From Streptomyces sp. NBC_01224 (GTDB taxonomy: Bacteria; Actinomycetota; Actinomycetes; Streptomycetales; Streptomycetaceae): a stretch of 64,000 nt of DNA. The position numbers and the translations under genes were made by a program. The notes under the pieces were generated by a model, which saw only the letters and a program-made list of their open reading frames with translations, did no database searches and had not been told where the DNA came from. The stretch is from the NCBI RefSeq assembly GCF_036002945.1, contig NZ_CP108529.1:4645001-4709000 (forward strand). The letters are read 5' to 3'. Positions 1 through 8,214 of this stretch are shown here, piece by piece (positions within the stretch are counted from its first letter, which is position 1; each line of letters begins with the position of its first letter).

Positions 1-84
1 GTCCCAGGCGCGCCAGACGGCGCCGACCCCACCACGTCCGATCGGATCGATCAGTTCGTACCGACCGGCGAAGACCTCACCCAT
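1..84 (-). CDS. Serine/threonine protein kinase, N-terminal fragment (cut by window edge)
   Basis: Only the first 28 codons are present, running off the left edge. They read as a methionine start followed by GRYELIDPIGRGGVGAVW, which is the beta-1 strand and glycine-rich ATP-binding loop of a bacterial Hanks-type Ser/Thr kinase. The second loop residue is Val-Gly rather than the more usual Met-Gly, which does not affect the family call. It lies directly downstream of the HTH gene on the same strand, with a small hairpin between them. Substrates and the presence of a membrane or sensor domain cannot be judged from this fragment. Confidence 0.8.
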   Translation of the reverse strand, partial: MGEVFAGRYELIDPIGRGGVGAVWRAWD

Positions 85-145
85 TGCGCTGCGCCCGCTC
101 CCAGTCCTGTTTCGGCTCGTGCCCGGCTCTCGGGGGTAGTGCCCC

Positions 146-167
146 AGGGCCTGAAAGGACAGGCCCT
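146..167 (-). terminator. Short hairpin at the 3' end of the HTH gene
   Basis: Perfect 8-bp stem AGGGCCTG/CAGGCCCT with a 6-nt AAAGGA loop. It overlaps the TAG stop codon of the HTH gene and precedes the kinase gene. No T-run follows, so it may attenuate rather than fully terminate. Confidence 0.5.
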
Positions 168-714
168 AGCTCTGGTGTCCCTCGTAGTGCGCCACCGCGT
201 CCGCGGTGCGCCCCGCGCCGTACACCTTGAGGAACTCTGCCAGTTCCGGGTGGGTCGGGGCGAGGGAGTCGGCGGCATCGATGATGTCACCGGCGGCTGC
301 GACCGACCGCAGCAGCGACTGGATCTCACGCACCACGCGCCGGACGGTCGGAGCGCCGCCGGTGTTGGAGGTCTGGCTGGTGCCGGTGAGGACGGAGCCG
401 CCCTGGGACTTCTTGACCTCTTCCATGCGGTCGGTGGCCTCTCCCGCGCTGACGCTGCCGTCGGCGACCTGGCTGGCCAGTTCCTGGAGCGCCTGGACAC
501 GCTGGACGACCGCGGGGTTGCCGATCTTCGCCCGCTGACCGCTCATCAGCTGGGAAAGCATGGGGGCGGACAGCCCGAGGACCGCGGCGAGCCGGGCCTG
601 GTTCAGGCCGAGATCATCGATCAGCCGGCGGAAGAGCGCCCCGAGAGGTTCTCCGTACCAGCTGCGCTGAAGCTCCCTGGCTCTTGCTGTTGCCTCTTGC
701 TGAGCTGCATCCAT
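166..714 (-). CDS. Helix-turn-helix DNA-binding protein (XRE-like)
   Basis: 182-residue protein. Residues about 30-68 form an XRE/lambda-repressor-type helix-turn-helix (LGLNQARLAAVLGLSAPMLS, then SGQRAKIGNPAV), followed by a helical segment and a C-terminal predicted helical region (APTVRRVVREIQSLLRS). The ATG at 714 is chosen over upstream in-frame codons because GGGGAG sits just before it and the upstream residues look non-coding. No sensor or catalytic domain is visible. Homologues in this position next to tRNA-Ala are conserved in Streptomyces as uncharacterised DNA-binding proteins. The target is unknown; the downstream kinase is a possible functional partner only by position. Confidence 0.8.
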   Translation of the reverse strand: MDAAQQEATARARELQRSWYGEPLGALFRRLIDDLGLNQARLAAVLGLSAPMLSQLMSGQRAKIGNPAVVQRVQALQELASQVADGSVSAGEATDRMEEVKKSQGGSVLTGTSQTSNTGGAPTVRRVVREIQSLLRSVAAAGDIIDAADSLAPTHPELAEFLKVYGAGRTADAVAHYEGHQS

Positions 715-884
715 GGCGTCTCCCCTTCGCTGCGGCTTCGCTGCTGCGAACCTCGTCGAGCATCTTACGGAGAGTGGTCGCCGACCGGGAGTCCCCATCT
801 TTTTGCAAGATTCCGGGGGGTACCCGGTACTCTGGTCTGCGGCGGTCGCCGAGACGCAGAAGCGTCCGGTGCTGTCCGCTTTTC

Positions 885-957
885 GGGGCCTTAGCTCAGT
901 TGGTAGAGCGCTGCCTTTGCAAGGCAGATGTCAGGAGTTCGAATCTCCTAGGCTCCA
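885..957 (+). tRNA. tRNA-Ala (anticodon TGC)
   Basis: Full cloverleaf. The acceptor stem GGGGCCT (885-891) pairs with AGGCTCC (950-956). The D-arm contains AGCTCAGTTGGTAGAGC, the anticodon stem is CTGCC/GGCAG with loop TTTGCAA (TGC at 918-920), and the T-arm is GTTCGAATCTC. The discriminator is A957 and CCA is not encoded in full. A perfect terminator hairpin begins 12 bp downstream. The same tRNA-Ala sits near ppiA/crgA in other actinobacteria. Confidence 0.97.
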
Positions 958-969
958 CAAGTGACAGAA

Positions 970-1004
970 CGGGCGCCGGAAGACCTCAGGTCTTCCGGCG
1001 CCCG
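970..1004. terminator. Perfect bidirectional terminator between tRNA-Ala and DUF5324 gene
   Basis: A 16-bp perfect stem (CGGGCGCCGGAAGACC and its complement) with a TCA loop, followed on the plus strand by TTTGTC. It lies between two converging transcription units, tRNA-Ala on plus and the DUF5324 gene on minus, so it probably serves both. Confidence 0.9.
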
Positions 1005-1023
1005 TTTGTCGTGCAGGGGCTGT

Positions 1024-1758
1024 TCAGCGGCGGTCGTCGAGATCGGTGCCGTCCACACCTTCCGGGCCGTCCGTCCCCTTGGTCTCCGCATCGGCCTGCT
1101 TGGCCTGGACCTCCGGGTCGAGCGAGCTCGGACCACTGCCGTCGACCGAGGACAGGGGCGCGCGGTCGGAGACCTCCGTGGGAGCGGGTGGTTCGACCAG
1201 CCAGTCCGGGTTGGCCTGCTTGTCCCACCACCTCCAGGCGGCGTAGGCACCGCCCGCCACGATGCCGACCACGACGAACCCCTTGAACAGCCGCCCGGCC
1301 TTCGCCCGCCGCTCGTGCTTTCTGGCCAGCTGCTTGATCTCCTTCGCGGTCACCTGACTGCGCAGCGCGGCCAGCGCGGCGGCGCTGCGGGCCGAGGCCT
1401 CCTCGGCCATGGGCTGGGCGACGGCCATCGCGTGCCCGACGCGCGGCACGGTGTAGTCCGCGGCGGTACGGGCGGCCCGGCGGGTGCGGTGTGCGGCGCG
1501 CTGGGCCGCCTCGTCGACCTTGGGGGGTACGTGAGCACGGGCCAGTTCGATACGTGGTGCGAGATGCGCGTCGTATTGGACGCGGGCCTGCTGGGCTGCC
1601 TTCGACACCTTCGGCGCGAGCCGCGTGCGGGCCTCGTACGCAAGATGCGCGGCCTGGTCCTTGGCCGTGTCGGCGTAGGGCGCCACCACTTCCGCGGCGT
1701 GCTGCACGCTGTCCTTTGCCGAGTCGGTTGCGGCGCGCACGCTGTCGATGCGGGTCAC
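1024..1758 (-). CDS. DUF5324 family membrane-associated protein
   Basis: 244-residue protein of the Streptomyces-restricted DUF5324 type; function unknown. Residues about 1-150 are Ala/Lys/Glu-rich amphipathic helix with apolipoprotein/LEA-like repeats (VRAATDSAKDSVQ, YADTAKDQAAHLAYEARTR). A single transmembrane segment follows at about 158-176 (FKGFVVVGIVAGGAYAAW), then an acidic, proline-containing tail. The GTG at 1758 is preferred because GGAGGATCCC is directly upstream; the longer reading frame to 1854 has no RBS. It is divergent from the cyclophilin gene. A structural envelope-associated helical role is an inference from composition only. Confidence 0.85.
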   Translation of the reverse strand: MTRIDSVRAATDSAKDSVQHAAEVVAPYADTAKDQAAHLAYEARTRLAPKVSKAAQQARVQYDAHLAPRIELARAHVPPKVDEAAQRAAHRTRRAARTAADYTVPRVGHAMAVAQPMAEEASARSAAALAALRSQVTAKEIKQLARKHERRAKAGRLFKGFVVVGIVAGGAYAAWRWWDKQANPDWLVEPPAPTEVSDRAPLSSVDGSGPSSLDPEVQAKQADAETKGTDGPEGVDGTDLDDRR

Positions 1759-2166
1759 GGGATCCTCCTCCTTGGTGGCGGGTGGATACTCCGCCTTTCC
1801 ACCCATTTCGAGATCATGCCTGCCGGAGGCCTGTATGGCATGCGGGGCAGGCATCCGGGTTATTCAGGTCATCGGTGACGCCTTCGGGCAATGCGGTGCA
1901 AGGGGAGCTTGCCGATGACAATGCCACGGTTCGGTTCAGCCCGCGCCGGTTCGTCACGCACTTGGCCGCATTTGTTCCTGCGGGGAGCGGCACGTGAGGG
2001 GTTTCGGGGAAGCCGCAGGCGAGCGGGGCGAGAACGGCCTCGGCGCACGGGCGCGGAATCGGGCAAGAAGGTGAGTGGAGTGCGTTGGTGGTGGCGGCCG
2101 GGCGCCGGAGTGGACGGTCCGTGCGAGGATCGGTGAACGTCACTGAAGACTTACGGAAGGCAGATC
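1759..2166. other. 408-bp divergent intergenic region without a gene
   Basis: No credible ORF on either strand by codon pattern. It must hold the promoters of the minus-strand DUF5324 gene and the plus-strand cyclophilin gene. A hairpin with 9-bp arms ATGCCTGCC (1816-1824) and GGCAGGCAT (1846-1854) falls in the DUF5324 leader. GGAAGG lies just before the cyclophilin GTG. I could not assign a confident -10/-35 pair. Confidence 0.6.
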
Positions 2167-2694
2167 GTGGCTGAGCAGCTTTACGCCACCTTGAAGACCA
2201 ATCAGGGCGACATCGAGATCCGGCTTCTGCCGAACCACGCGCCCAAGACGGTCAAGAACTTCGTCGAGCTCGCCAAGGGTGAGCGTGAGTGGACGCATCC
2301 CGAGACCGGCAAGAAGTCCACGGACAGGCTGTACGACGGCACCGTCTTCCACCGTGTCATCAGCGGCTTCATGATCCAGGGCGGTGACCCGCTGGGCAAC
2401 GGCACGGGTGGCCCGGGGTACGAGTTCGGTGACGAGTTCCACCCCGACCTCAGCTTCAACAAGCCGTACCTGCTGGCCATGGCCAACGCCGGCCCGGGCA
2501 CCAACGGCTCGCAGTTCTTCGTGACGGTTTCGCCGACTGCCTGGCTGACCGGCAAGCACACCATCTTCGGTGAGGTCGTCGACCCCGCCAGCCAGAAGGT
2601 CGTGGATGCCATCGCGGCCACCAAGACCAACTCCCGCACCGACCGTCCGCTGCAGGACGTCGTGATCGAGTCGGTCGTCATCGAGAACCGATGA
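2167..2694 (+). CDS. ppiA: Peptidyl-prolyl cis-trans isomerase, cyclophilin type
   Basis: 175-residue cytoplasmic cyclophilin with no signal peptide; catalyses cis-trans isomerisation of Xaa-Pro bonds. Active-site signature residues are present: FHRVI (Arg63), FMIQGGDP (Phe68, Gln71), GSQFFVT (Phe117-118), Trp126 and His131 in WLTGKHTIFG. Length matches the bacterial PpiA family. The start is GTG with GGAAGG upstream. Its position next to crgA and DUF881 parallels ppiA of the Mycobacterium oriC-proximal locus. Confidence 0.96.
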   Translation: MAEQLYATLKTNQGDIEIRLLPNHAPKTVKNFVELAKGEREWTHPETGKKSTDRLYDGTVFHRVISGFMIQGGDPLGNGTGGPGYEFGDEFHPDLSFNKPYLLAMANAGPGTNGSQFFVTVSPTAWLTGKHTIFGEVVDPASQKVVDAIAATKTNSRTDRPLQDVVIESVVIENR

Positions 2695-2840
2695 TCGCCA
2701 GTAGTCATCAAATGATCACGCTCTGATTGCCCTTTCGGGGAACCAATCGCCCTGCTCGGCCGTACTTGTTACATAGCGGACGAGCAGGGCTGCGTTGTGC
2801 GTGCTGCCGCCACGACGAGCACCGAGGGGACCGGGAAGCG

Positions 2841-3749
2841 ATGGGACCGATGGACCAGCAGCCGCCGGGAGACCAGGACCGGTCCGCCGCCACGGACGGC
2901 TCGCTCAGCTGCTACCGCCACCCCGGTCGTGGGACATACATCCGCTGCACCCGCTGCGACCGTCCGATCTGCCCCGAGTGCATGGTCAACGCCTCGGTCG
3001 GCTTCCAGTGTCCGGACTGCGCCCGCCAGGGAGCCGGTACGGGACACGGCCCGGGCGCCGCCCGGCCGCGCACGGTTGCGGGCGCCCCCGTAACGGCCGA
3101 CCCCCGGCTCATCACCAAGATCCTTCTCGGCATCAATGTCGCCGTGTACATCGCCGTGCTGGCGAATGGCGCTCTGGTCAACGAGTTGGTGCTGCTCGGC
3201 CGCGCCACGACCCACTTCGGCGGTCCGCTGGAAGGCGTCGCCGAGGGCCAGTGGTACCGGCTGGTGACGTCGATGTTCCTGCATCAGGAGATGTGGCACA
3301 TCCTGTTCAACATGCTGGGGCTGTGGTGGCTCGGCGGGCCGCTGGAGGCGGCGCTCGGCCGTGCCCGCTACCTCACGCTCTACATGCTCTCCGGCCTGGC
3401 GGGCGGCGCCCTCACTTACTGGCTCTCCGCACCCGTACAGGGCTCGCTCGGAGCCTCCGGAGCGATCTTCGGTCTGCTGGGCGCCACTGCCGTGCTCATG
3501 CGCCGGCTCAACTACGACATGCGCCCGGTCTTCGTGCTTCTCGCGGTGAACCTGGTCATCACCTTCAACCCCTGGGGCGGAATCGCCTGGCAGGCACATG
3601 TCGGCGGTCTGATCGCGGGCACGCTGATCGCGATCGGCATGGTGCACGCACCCCGTGAGCGGCGCGCACTGGTGCAGTACGGCACCTGCGCCATGGTCCT
3701 GGTGGCTGTGGTCGCCATCGTCGTCGCCAGAACAGCCGCGCTGACCTGA
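2841..3749 (+). CDS. Rhomboid family intramembrane serine protease with N-terminal zinc-binding domain
   Basis: 302 residues. The N-terminus (about 24-62) is a B-box/zinc-ribbon-like module with paired cysteines (CYRHPG, CTRC, CPEC, CPDC) and one His. It is followed by six or more transmembrane segments from about residue 91. Rhomboid catalytic features are visible: HILFNMLG (Asn157), GASGAIFG (Ser206) and AHVGG (His253), forming the Ser-His dyad. The start ATG at 2841 follows GGGAAG; ATG 2850 is an alternative. The substrate is unknown. The cytoplasmic zinc module is common in actinobacterial rhomboids and could recruit a partner. It converges on crgA across a DnaA-box-containing spacer. Confidence 0.95.
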   Translation: MGPMDQQPPGDQDRSAATDGSLSCYRHPGRGTYIRCTRCDRPICPECMVNASVGFQCPDCARQGAGTGHGPGAARPRTVAGAPVTADPRLITKILLGINVAVYIAVLANGALVNELVLLGRATTHFGGPLEGVAEGQWYRLVTSMFLHQEMWHILFNMLGLWWLGGPLEAALGRARYLTLYMLSGLAGGALTYWLSAPVQGSLGASGAIFGLLGATAVLMRRLNYDMRPVFVLLAVNLVITFNPWGGIAWQAHVGGLIAGTLIAIGMVHAPRERRALVQYGTCAMVLVAVVAIVVARTAALT

Positions 3750-3780
3750 GGACGCCGTTCCCTGGCGATTCCCCGGTCAG

Positions 3781-3980
3781 TTGTCCACAGCGCGTGCCGG
3801 ATCTTGTGCATTCTGTGGGAACAACTGTGCCCCTTGTCGCTGAGCTGGGTTTTTCCAGCAGAGACAAGGGGCGTGCCATCCCCGACGAGGGAGGCTGCAG
3901 TCACATCGGCGTCAACAGCTAGGGAGTTATCCACAGATCGTCTGACCTTTTCCCCCGCCTGTGGATAACGCTGTGGGTAA
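3781..3980. promoter_or_regulatory. DnaA-box cluster in a convergent spacer
   Basis: Four DnaA-box-type 9-mers lie in 200 bp: TTGTCCACA (3781-3789, the preferred Streptomyces form), TTATCCACA (3927-3935), its inverse TGTGGATAA (3960-3968) and the variant TGTGGGTAA (3972-3980). The spacer lies between two converging genes, so promoter roles are unlikely. oriC itself is not in this window: there is no dnaA or dnaN. Confidence 0.6.
3829..3872 (+). terminator. Long hairpin downstream of the rhomboid gene
   Basis: 10-bp arms GCCCCTTGTC (3829-3838) and GACAAGGGGC (3863-3872) enclose an inner CTGG/CCAG stem around GTTTTT. It is likely the terminator for the rhomboid gene and may also serve crgA readthrough from the other side. 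Confidence 0.6.
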
Positions 3981-4036
3981 CTCGGGGCAAGGGTTGCAGG
4001 ACCGGGCCCTGCTGTGGGGTCAGGTGCCCTGCGGTG

Positions 4037-4291
4037 CTACTTCCACTGCGTGGAGACACCGAAGCCGCCGGCGATGAAGCCGAAGCCGACGACGATGTTC
4101 CAGTTCCCCAGCGACTTGATCGGCAGATCGCCGTCGGTCACATAGAAAACGACGATCCAGGCCAGACCGATCAGGAAGAGCGCCAGCATCACCGGCGCCA
4201 CCCAGCTCCGGCTGGTCAGCTTTATGTTGGTTGCCTGCTTCGCCGGAGGGGGCGTGAAGTCGGCCTTCTTGCGGATACGTGACTTCGGCAC
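4037..4291 (-). CDS. crgA: Cell division protein CrgA
   Basis: 84-residue membrane protein with a basic N-terminus (MPKSRIRKKADF), TM1 at about 31-51 and TM2 at about 64-81, ending STQWK. Size, two-helix layout and the NWNIVVGFGFIAGGFG segment are diagnostic of CrgA. In Streptomyces CrgA negatively influences FtsZ-ring formation and septation in aerial hyphae; in mycobacteria it bridges division proteins and PBPs. It is divergent from the DUF881 gene, as in other actinobacteria. Confidence 0.97.
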   Translation of the reverse strand: MPKSRIRKKADFTPPPAKQATNIKLTSRSWVAPVMLALFLIGLAWIVVFYVTDGDLPIKSLGNWNIVVGFGFIAGGFGVSTQWK

Positions 4292-4432
4292 GAGGAACTC
4301 TCCTGTCGATGCGCTGCGTGACCGCGCAGGGAACTATGGCTGGCGCCGGGGCGGGGCGCGAGGGGGAATGCTGCCTCCCCCGGGCGTCCGTTAGCGTAGT
4401 GCTTCCGCGGCTCCGAAGGAGATAAGGGTACG

Positions 4433-5200
4433 TTGAGCAATTCTGCCGACTCCCCCCAAGGACCGGTCCGGCGTACCTTCCGGCACCCGGTCAGGGTGCT
4501 CACCGCTGCAGTCTTCGCCCTCGCCGGACTGATCTTCGTCACCAGCGCCAACACGGCCAAGGGCACCAATATCCGCACCGACTCCTCACTGCTGAAGCTC
4601 TCCGACCTCATCCAACAGCGCAGCGGCAAGAACGCCCAGCTGGACGAGACCAACGCATCCGTGCGCGAGGACATCGACACCCTCGTCCGGCGCGACGACG
4701 GCAGCACCAAGGCGGAGGACGCACGGCTCAAGGAGCTGGAGCGGGCCGCGGGCACCACAAAGCTCTCCGGCCGGTCCGTGGCCGTCACGCTCGACGACGC
4801 CCCGCCCAACGCCACCGCCAACCCCGGCTACCCCGACCCGCAACCCAATGACCTGGTCATTCACCAGCAGGACCTGCAGGCGGTCGTCAACGCCCTCTGG
4901 CAGGGCGGCGCACGGGGCATCCAGGTCATGGACCAGCGGCTGATCTCCACGAGCGCCGTGCGCTGCGTCGGCAACACCTTGATCCTCCAGGGCCGGGTCT
5001 ACTCCCCGCCGTACAAGATCACCGCAGTCGGTGACCCGGCCGAACTCAAGCAGGCTCTCGACAACTCCCCGGCGATCAGCAACTACCTGCTGTATGTGAA
5101 GGCGTACGGACTCGGCTGGAAAGTCGACGAGCACAAGGCGGTGACTCTTCCCGGCTACTCGGGCACAGTGGATCTCCACTATGCGGAGCCGGCGAAGTAG
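4433..5200 (+). CDS. DUF881 family membrane-anchored protein
   Basis: 255 residues beginning at a TTG codon preceded by GAAGGAG. A single N-terminal transmembrane anchor (about 20-40, VLTAAVFALAGLIFVTSA) is followed by a polar helical or coiled-coil stretch (about 45-110). The extracytoplasmic DUF881 domain follows, with the typical IHQQDLQAVVNALWQGGA and ISTSAVRCVGNTLILQG segments. Function is not established; homologues sit next to crgA in Mycobacterium (Rv0012) and Streptomyces. Eleven codons' worth of spacing or less separates it from the downstream sortase, suggesting one operon through the sortase/pabA genes. Confidence 0.93.
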   Translation: MSNSADSPQGPVRRTFRHPVRVLTAAVFALAGLIFVTSANTAKGTNIRTDSSLLKLSDLIQQRSGKNAQLDETNASVREDIDTLVRRDDGSTKAEDARLKELERAAGTTKLSGRSVAVTLDDAPPNATANPGYPDPQPNDLVIHQQDLQAVVNALWQGGARGIQVMDQRLISTSAVRCVGNTLILQGRVYSPPYKITAVGDPAELKQALDNSPAISNYLLYVKAYGLGWKVDEHKAVTLPGYSGTVDLHYAEPAK

Positions 5201-5226
5201 CGAGCAGCTGTGGGGAGGCCGACGAG

Positions 5227-5922
5227 GTGTCGGTGCGACTGATCGTGAGGACGTTCAGCGAACTCTGCATCACCGTCGGCGCCCTGATCGTGCTCTTTGT
5301 GGTGTACGTGCTGTTCTGGACCGGAGTGAAGGCCGCCGACGCGACCGAGGGGCAGATCGACACCCTGCGCGACCGGTGGGCCCAGGGAACGGTGTCCGCA
5401 CCCGCGCCGCACACATCCCCGACGGGGGCGCCCCCCGCTCCCGCGGCGTACCGGGACGGAAAGCCGTTCGCGATGCTGTACATACCCCGCTTCGGGAAGG
5501 GCTGGGAGTGGCCCGTCCTGGAGAACACCGAGGTCAGGACCTTACAGAAGGGGCTCGGCCACTACGCCGGGACCGCCCGCCTCGGCGCGAGGGGCAATTT
5601 CGCGGTGGCCGGGCACCGTCGCACATACGGGGACCCGTTCAAGGACTTCCCGAAGCTGCGCCCGGGAGACGCGGTGGTGCTGACGGACGGAGCGACGTGG
5701 TTCACGTACCGCATCGACAAGAGGCCCTACCGGACGGTACCGAGCGACATCGGGGTCATCGATCCCGTACCCCGCAAGTCCGGCTTCGACGGGCCGGGCC
5801 GCTATCTGACGCTGACCACCTGCGATCCCGAATGGGGCAGCAGTCACCGGTTGATCGCATGGGCTCACCTCGATGCGACCCTGCCTGTGACCGACGGCAA
5901 GCCGGCAGCTTTCCACAGCTGA
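5227..5922 (+). CDS. Class E sortase (first of three)
   Basis: 231 residues, GTG start. An N-terminal transmembrane segment (about 14-32) is followed by a Pro/Ala linker and a sortase beta-barrel. The catalytic triad is visible: His130 in VAGHRRTYG, Cys199 in LTLTTCD and Arg208 in SSHRLI. Class E sortases of high-GC Gram-positives transpeptidate LAXTG-motif proteins, such as long chaplins, onto peptidoglycan. This copy is shorter and more divergent than the two downstream copies, and no LAXTG substrate lies beside it. Confidence 0.93.
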   Translation: MSVRLIVRTFSELCITVGALIVLFVVYVLFWTGVKAADATEGQIDTLRDRWAQGTVSAPAPHTSPTGAPPAPAAYRDGKPFAMLYIPRFGKGWEWPVLENTEVRTLQKGLGHYAGTARLGARGNFAVAGHRRTYGDPFKDFPKLRPGDAVVLTDGATWFTYRIDKRPYRTVPSDIGVIDPVPRKSGFDGPGRYLTLTTCDPEWGSSHRLIAWAHLDATLPVTDGKPAAFHS

Positions 5923-5978
5923 CCCACGCTCCTGCCCCGGCCCTTTAGTCTGGTCCCGTACCGAATGGAGGGGACAGC

Positions 5979-6161
5979 ATGTACGGCTGGATCTGGCGGC
6001 ATCTGCCGGGCAGCGCATGGGTGCGTGCGCTCATCTCGCTCGTGCTGGCGCTGGCTGTCGTCTACGCGCTTTTCCAGTACGTCTTCCCGTGGGCGGAGCC
6101 GCTGCTTCCGTTCGGTGACGTGACGGTCGACGGCTCGACCGGATCGGGGGCCGGCCAGTGA
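5979..6161 (+). CDS. Small membrane protein of the sortase/pabA operon
   Basis: 60 residues: MYGWIWRHLPG, one transmembrane helix at about 13-34 (RALISLVLALAVVYALFQYVF), then a short polar Gly/Ser tail. The start follows GGAGGGGAC, and the stop overlaps the pabA GTG by 4 bp, indicating translational coupling. This small ORF is conserved before the amidotransferase gene in Streptomyces as far as I recall; function unknown. Confidence 0.85.
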   Translation: MYGWIWRHLPGSAWVRALISLVLALAVVYALFQYVFPWAEPLLPFGDVTVDGSTGSGAGQ

Positions 6162-6796
6162 GTGCCCGCATCCTCGTCGTGGACAACTACGACAGCTTTG
6201 TCTTCAACCTCGTCCAGTACCTCTACCAGCTCGGTGCCGAGTGCGAGGTGCTGCGCAACGACGAGGTGACCACGGCACACGCCCAGGACGGCTTCGACGG
6301 CGTGCTGCTGTCACCCGGCCCCGGCACCCCGGAGCAGGCAGGTGTCTGCGTCGAGATGGTGCGCCACTGCGCGGCCACGGGCGTTCCGGTCTTCGGGGTC
6401 TGCCTCGGGATGCAGTCGATGGCGGTGGCGTACGGCGGTGTGGTGGACCGGGCCCCGGAGCTGCTGCACGGCAAGACCTCGCTGGTGGCCCATGAGGGCA
6501 CCGGGGTCTTCACCGGTCTGCCGTCCCCCTTCACCGCGACCCGCTACCACTCGCTCGCCGCCGAACCCGACACGGTTCCGCCGGAGCTGGAGGTGACCGC
6601 GCGTACCGCCGACGGCATCATCATGGGGCTGCGCCACCGCGAGCTGGCGGTGGAGGGCGTGCAGTTCCACCCGGAGTCGGTGCTGACCGAGCACGGCCAT
6701 CTGATGCTGGCCAACTGGCTGGCACAGTGCGGCGACACAGGAGCTGTCGCGAGGTCGGCGGGGCTCGCGCCGGTGGTGGGCAAGGCCGTCGCGTGA
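6158..6796 (+). CDS. pabA: Aminodeoxychorismate/anthranilate synthase glutamine amidotransferase subunit
   Basis: 212-residue class I glutamine amidotransferase. It supplies ammonia from glutamine to a chorismate-utilising partner, for folate (PabB) or tryptophan (TrpE). The triad is present: nucleophile Cys82 in GVCLGMQ, and His171 and Glu173 in QFHPES. The LLSPGPGTP oxyanion segment and the VVDNYDSFVFNL N-terminus are typical. No TrpE/PabB partner is in the window. The family cannot be split confidently into PabA or TrpG here. The gene is embedded between sortases, matching the trpG position in the mycobacterial crgA-pknB locus. GTGA overlaps couple it on both sides. Confidence 0.95.
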   Translation: MSARILVVDNYDSFVFNLVQYLYQLGAECEVLRNDEVTTAHAQDGFDGVLLSPGPGTPEQAGVCVEMVRHCAATGVPVFGVCLGMQSMAVAYGGVVDRAPELLHGKTSLVAHEGTGVFTGLPSPFTATRYHSLAAEPDTVPPELEVTARTADGIIMGLRHRELAVEGVQFHPESVLTEHGHLMLANWLAQCGDTGAVARSAGLAPVVGKAVA

Positions 6797-8187
6797 CCGC
6801 ACTCCGCCCCGAACACGACGCCGGACAGGACGGTCCGTACGAGCAAGGAGCGTACGAGGCCGCAGGCGCGTTCGAGGCGGCGGTCGACCAGCTGGCGGAT
6901 CCGCTGAACGATCCGCTGCCGGGGCAGCATGCCTCGCCGTGGTTCCGGGCGGACAACATCCCGTCCGAAGAGCCGGGGCAGGAGCAGAAGCCGGGGCGGG
7001 GGCTGCACCGGGCGCCGGATCAGCCGCCGCAGGCGCAGGCACAGCCGCCACAAGGGGCGCAGAAGCCCGAGGAGACCCCGCAGGAGTGGTACGACCCCGA
7101 GGGGTTCGAACGGGACTGGTACGGGCAGCAGGCGCCCGCGCCGACGCCTGCGCCGACGCGCCGGGCGCAACCCGTCGCCCATCCCTTCCCGCTCGACGAC
7201 GAGACGGTCGGTCTGCGGACGGCGGACACCCGGCGCCTGGTCGACCGGGCGGTGACGACCCGGCAGCCGAATCCCGGGCCGGAGCTGGAGCCGGAGCCGG
7301 AGCTGGGGTCGGCGAGCGATGTGGAGAGCTTCGCGGAACCGGGCACGGGGCCCGAGAAGGTCGGTCCGGAACCACCCACCGGAGGTCGCGCCGAGCGCCG
7401 GCGCGCTGCCAAGGGGCGCGGTCGCCGACGTACCGGACCGCAGCCGGAGACAACGGCGCCGGCCGCGAAGCCGATGTCACGCGTCGAGGCAAGGCGTGCG
7501 GCGCGCGCGGCCAAGGACAGCCCGGCCGTTGTCGCCAGCCGGGTCGTCGGGGAGCTGTTCATCACCCTCGGCGTGCTGATGCTGCTGTTCGTCACGTACC
7601 AGCTGTGGTGGACGAATGTGCGTGCCGACCAGTACGCCGGCAAGGAGACGCACAAGATCCAGGACGACTGGGCGAAGGGCGACCGCAATCCCGGTGTGTT
7701 CGAAGCGGGGCAGGGATTCGCCATCATCCACATCCCCAAACTGGACGTCGTCGCTCCGATCGCCGAGGGCACCAGCAAGGAAAAAGTCCTCGACCGGGGC
7801 ATGGTCGGCCATTACGGCGAGGGCGCGCTCCGCACCGCGATGCCATCGGCCAAGCAGGGCAACTTCGCGCTGGCGGGCCACCGCAACACGCACGGCGAAC
7901 CCTTCCGCTACATCAACCGGCTGCGCCCCGGCGACCTGATCGTGGTCGAGACACAGGATGAGTACTACACGTACGAGGCGACGAAGACCCTTCCGCAGAC
8001 ATCGCCGTCCAATGTCTCGGTGATCGGCCCGGTGCCGCCCGGTTCGGGGTTCACCGGGCCGGGCCGGTACATCACTCTGACGACTTGTACGCCGGAATTC
8101 ACGAGTACGTACCGTTTGATCGTCTGGGGCAAGATGGTCGACGAACGACCGCGCAGCAAAGGCAAGCCCGACGCGCTCGTCGGCTGA
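6793..8187 (+). CDS. srtE: Class E sortase with a long N-terminal disordered extension
   Basis: 464 residues. The first ~250 are Pro/Gly/Glu/Arg-rich, low-complexity and probably cytoplasmic. A transmembrane helix follows at about 251-273 (LFITLGVLMLLFVTYQLWW), then the extracellular sortase domain. Catalytic residues are His363 in LAGHRNTHGEPF, Cys432 in TLTTCTPEF and Arg441 in TYRLIVWG. The start is the GTG at 6793 overlapping the pabA stop (GTGA). Family role: anchoring LAXTG proteins to the wall. The length is about twice that of a minimal class E sortase owing to the N-terminal region. Confidence 0.95.
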   Translation: MTALRPEHDAGQDGPYEQGAYEAAGAFEAAVDQLADPLNDPLPGQHASPWFRADNIPSEEPGQEQKPGRGLHRAPDQPPQAQAQPPQGAQKPEETPQEWYDPEGFERDWYGQQAPAPTPAPTRRAQPVAHPFPLDDETVGLRTADTRRLVDRAVTTRQPNPGPELEPEPELGSASDVESFAEPGTGPEKVGPEPPTGGRAERRRAAKGRGRRRTGPQPETTAPAAKPMSRVEARRAARAAKDSPAVVASRVVGELFITLGVLMLLFVTYQLWWTNVRADQYAGKETHKIQDDWAKGDRNPGVFEAGQGFAIIHIPKLDVVAPIAEGTSKEKVLDRGMVGHYGEGALRTAMPSAKQGNFALAGHRNTHGEPFRYINRLRPGDLIVVETQDEYYTYEATKTLPQTSPSNVSVIGPVPPGSGFTGPGRYITLTTCTPEFTSTYRLIVWGKMVDERPRSKGKPDALVG

Positions 8188-8214
8188 TACATCATCACGA
8201 CAGGGACGGGTGCG

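Noticed and set aside
1814..2143. ORFs in the 1759-2166 spacer
   Set aside because: Neither strand shows codon bias, an RBS or family motifs; the region is best read as divergent promoters.
3781..3980. Reading the DnaA-box cluster as oriC
   Set aside because: No dnaA or dnaN in the window and only four boxes against the roughly twenty of a Streptomyces origin.
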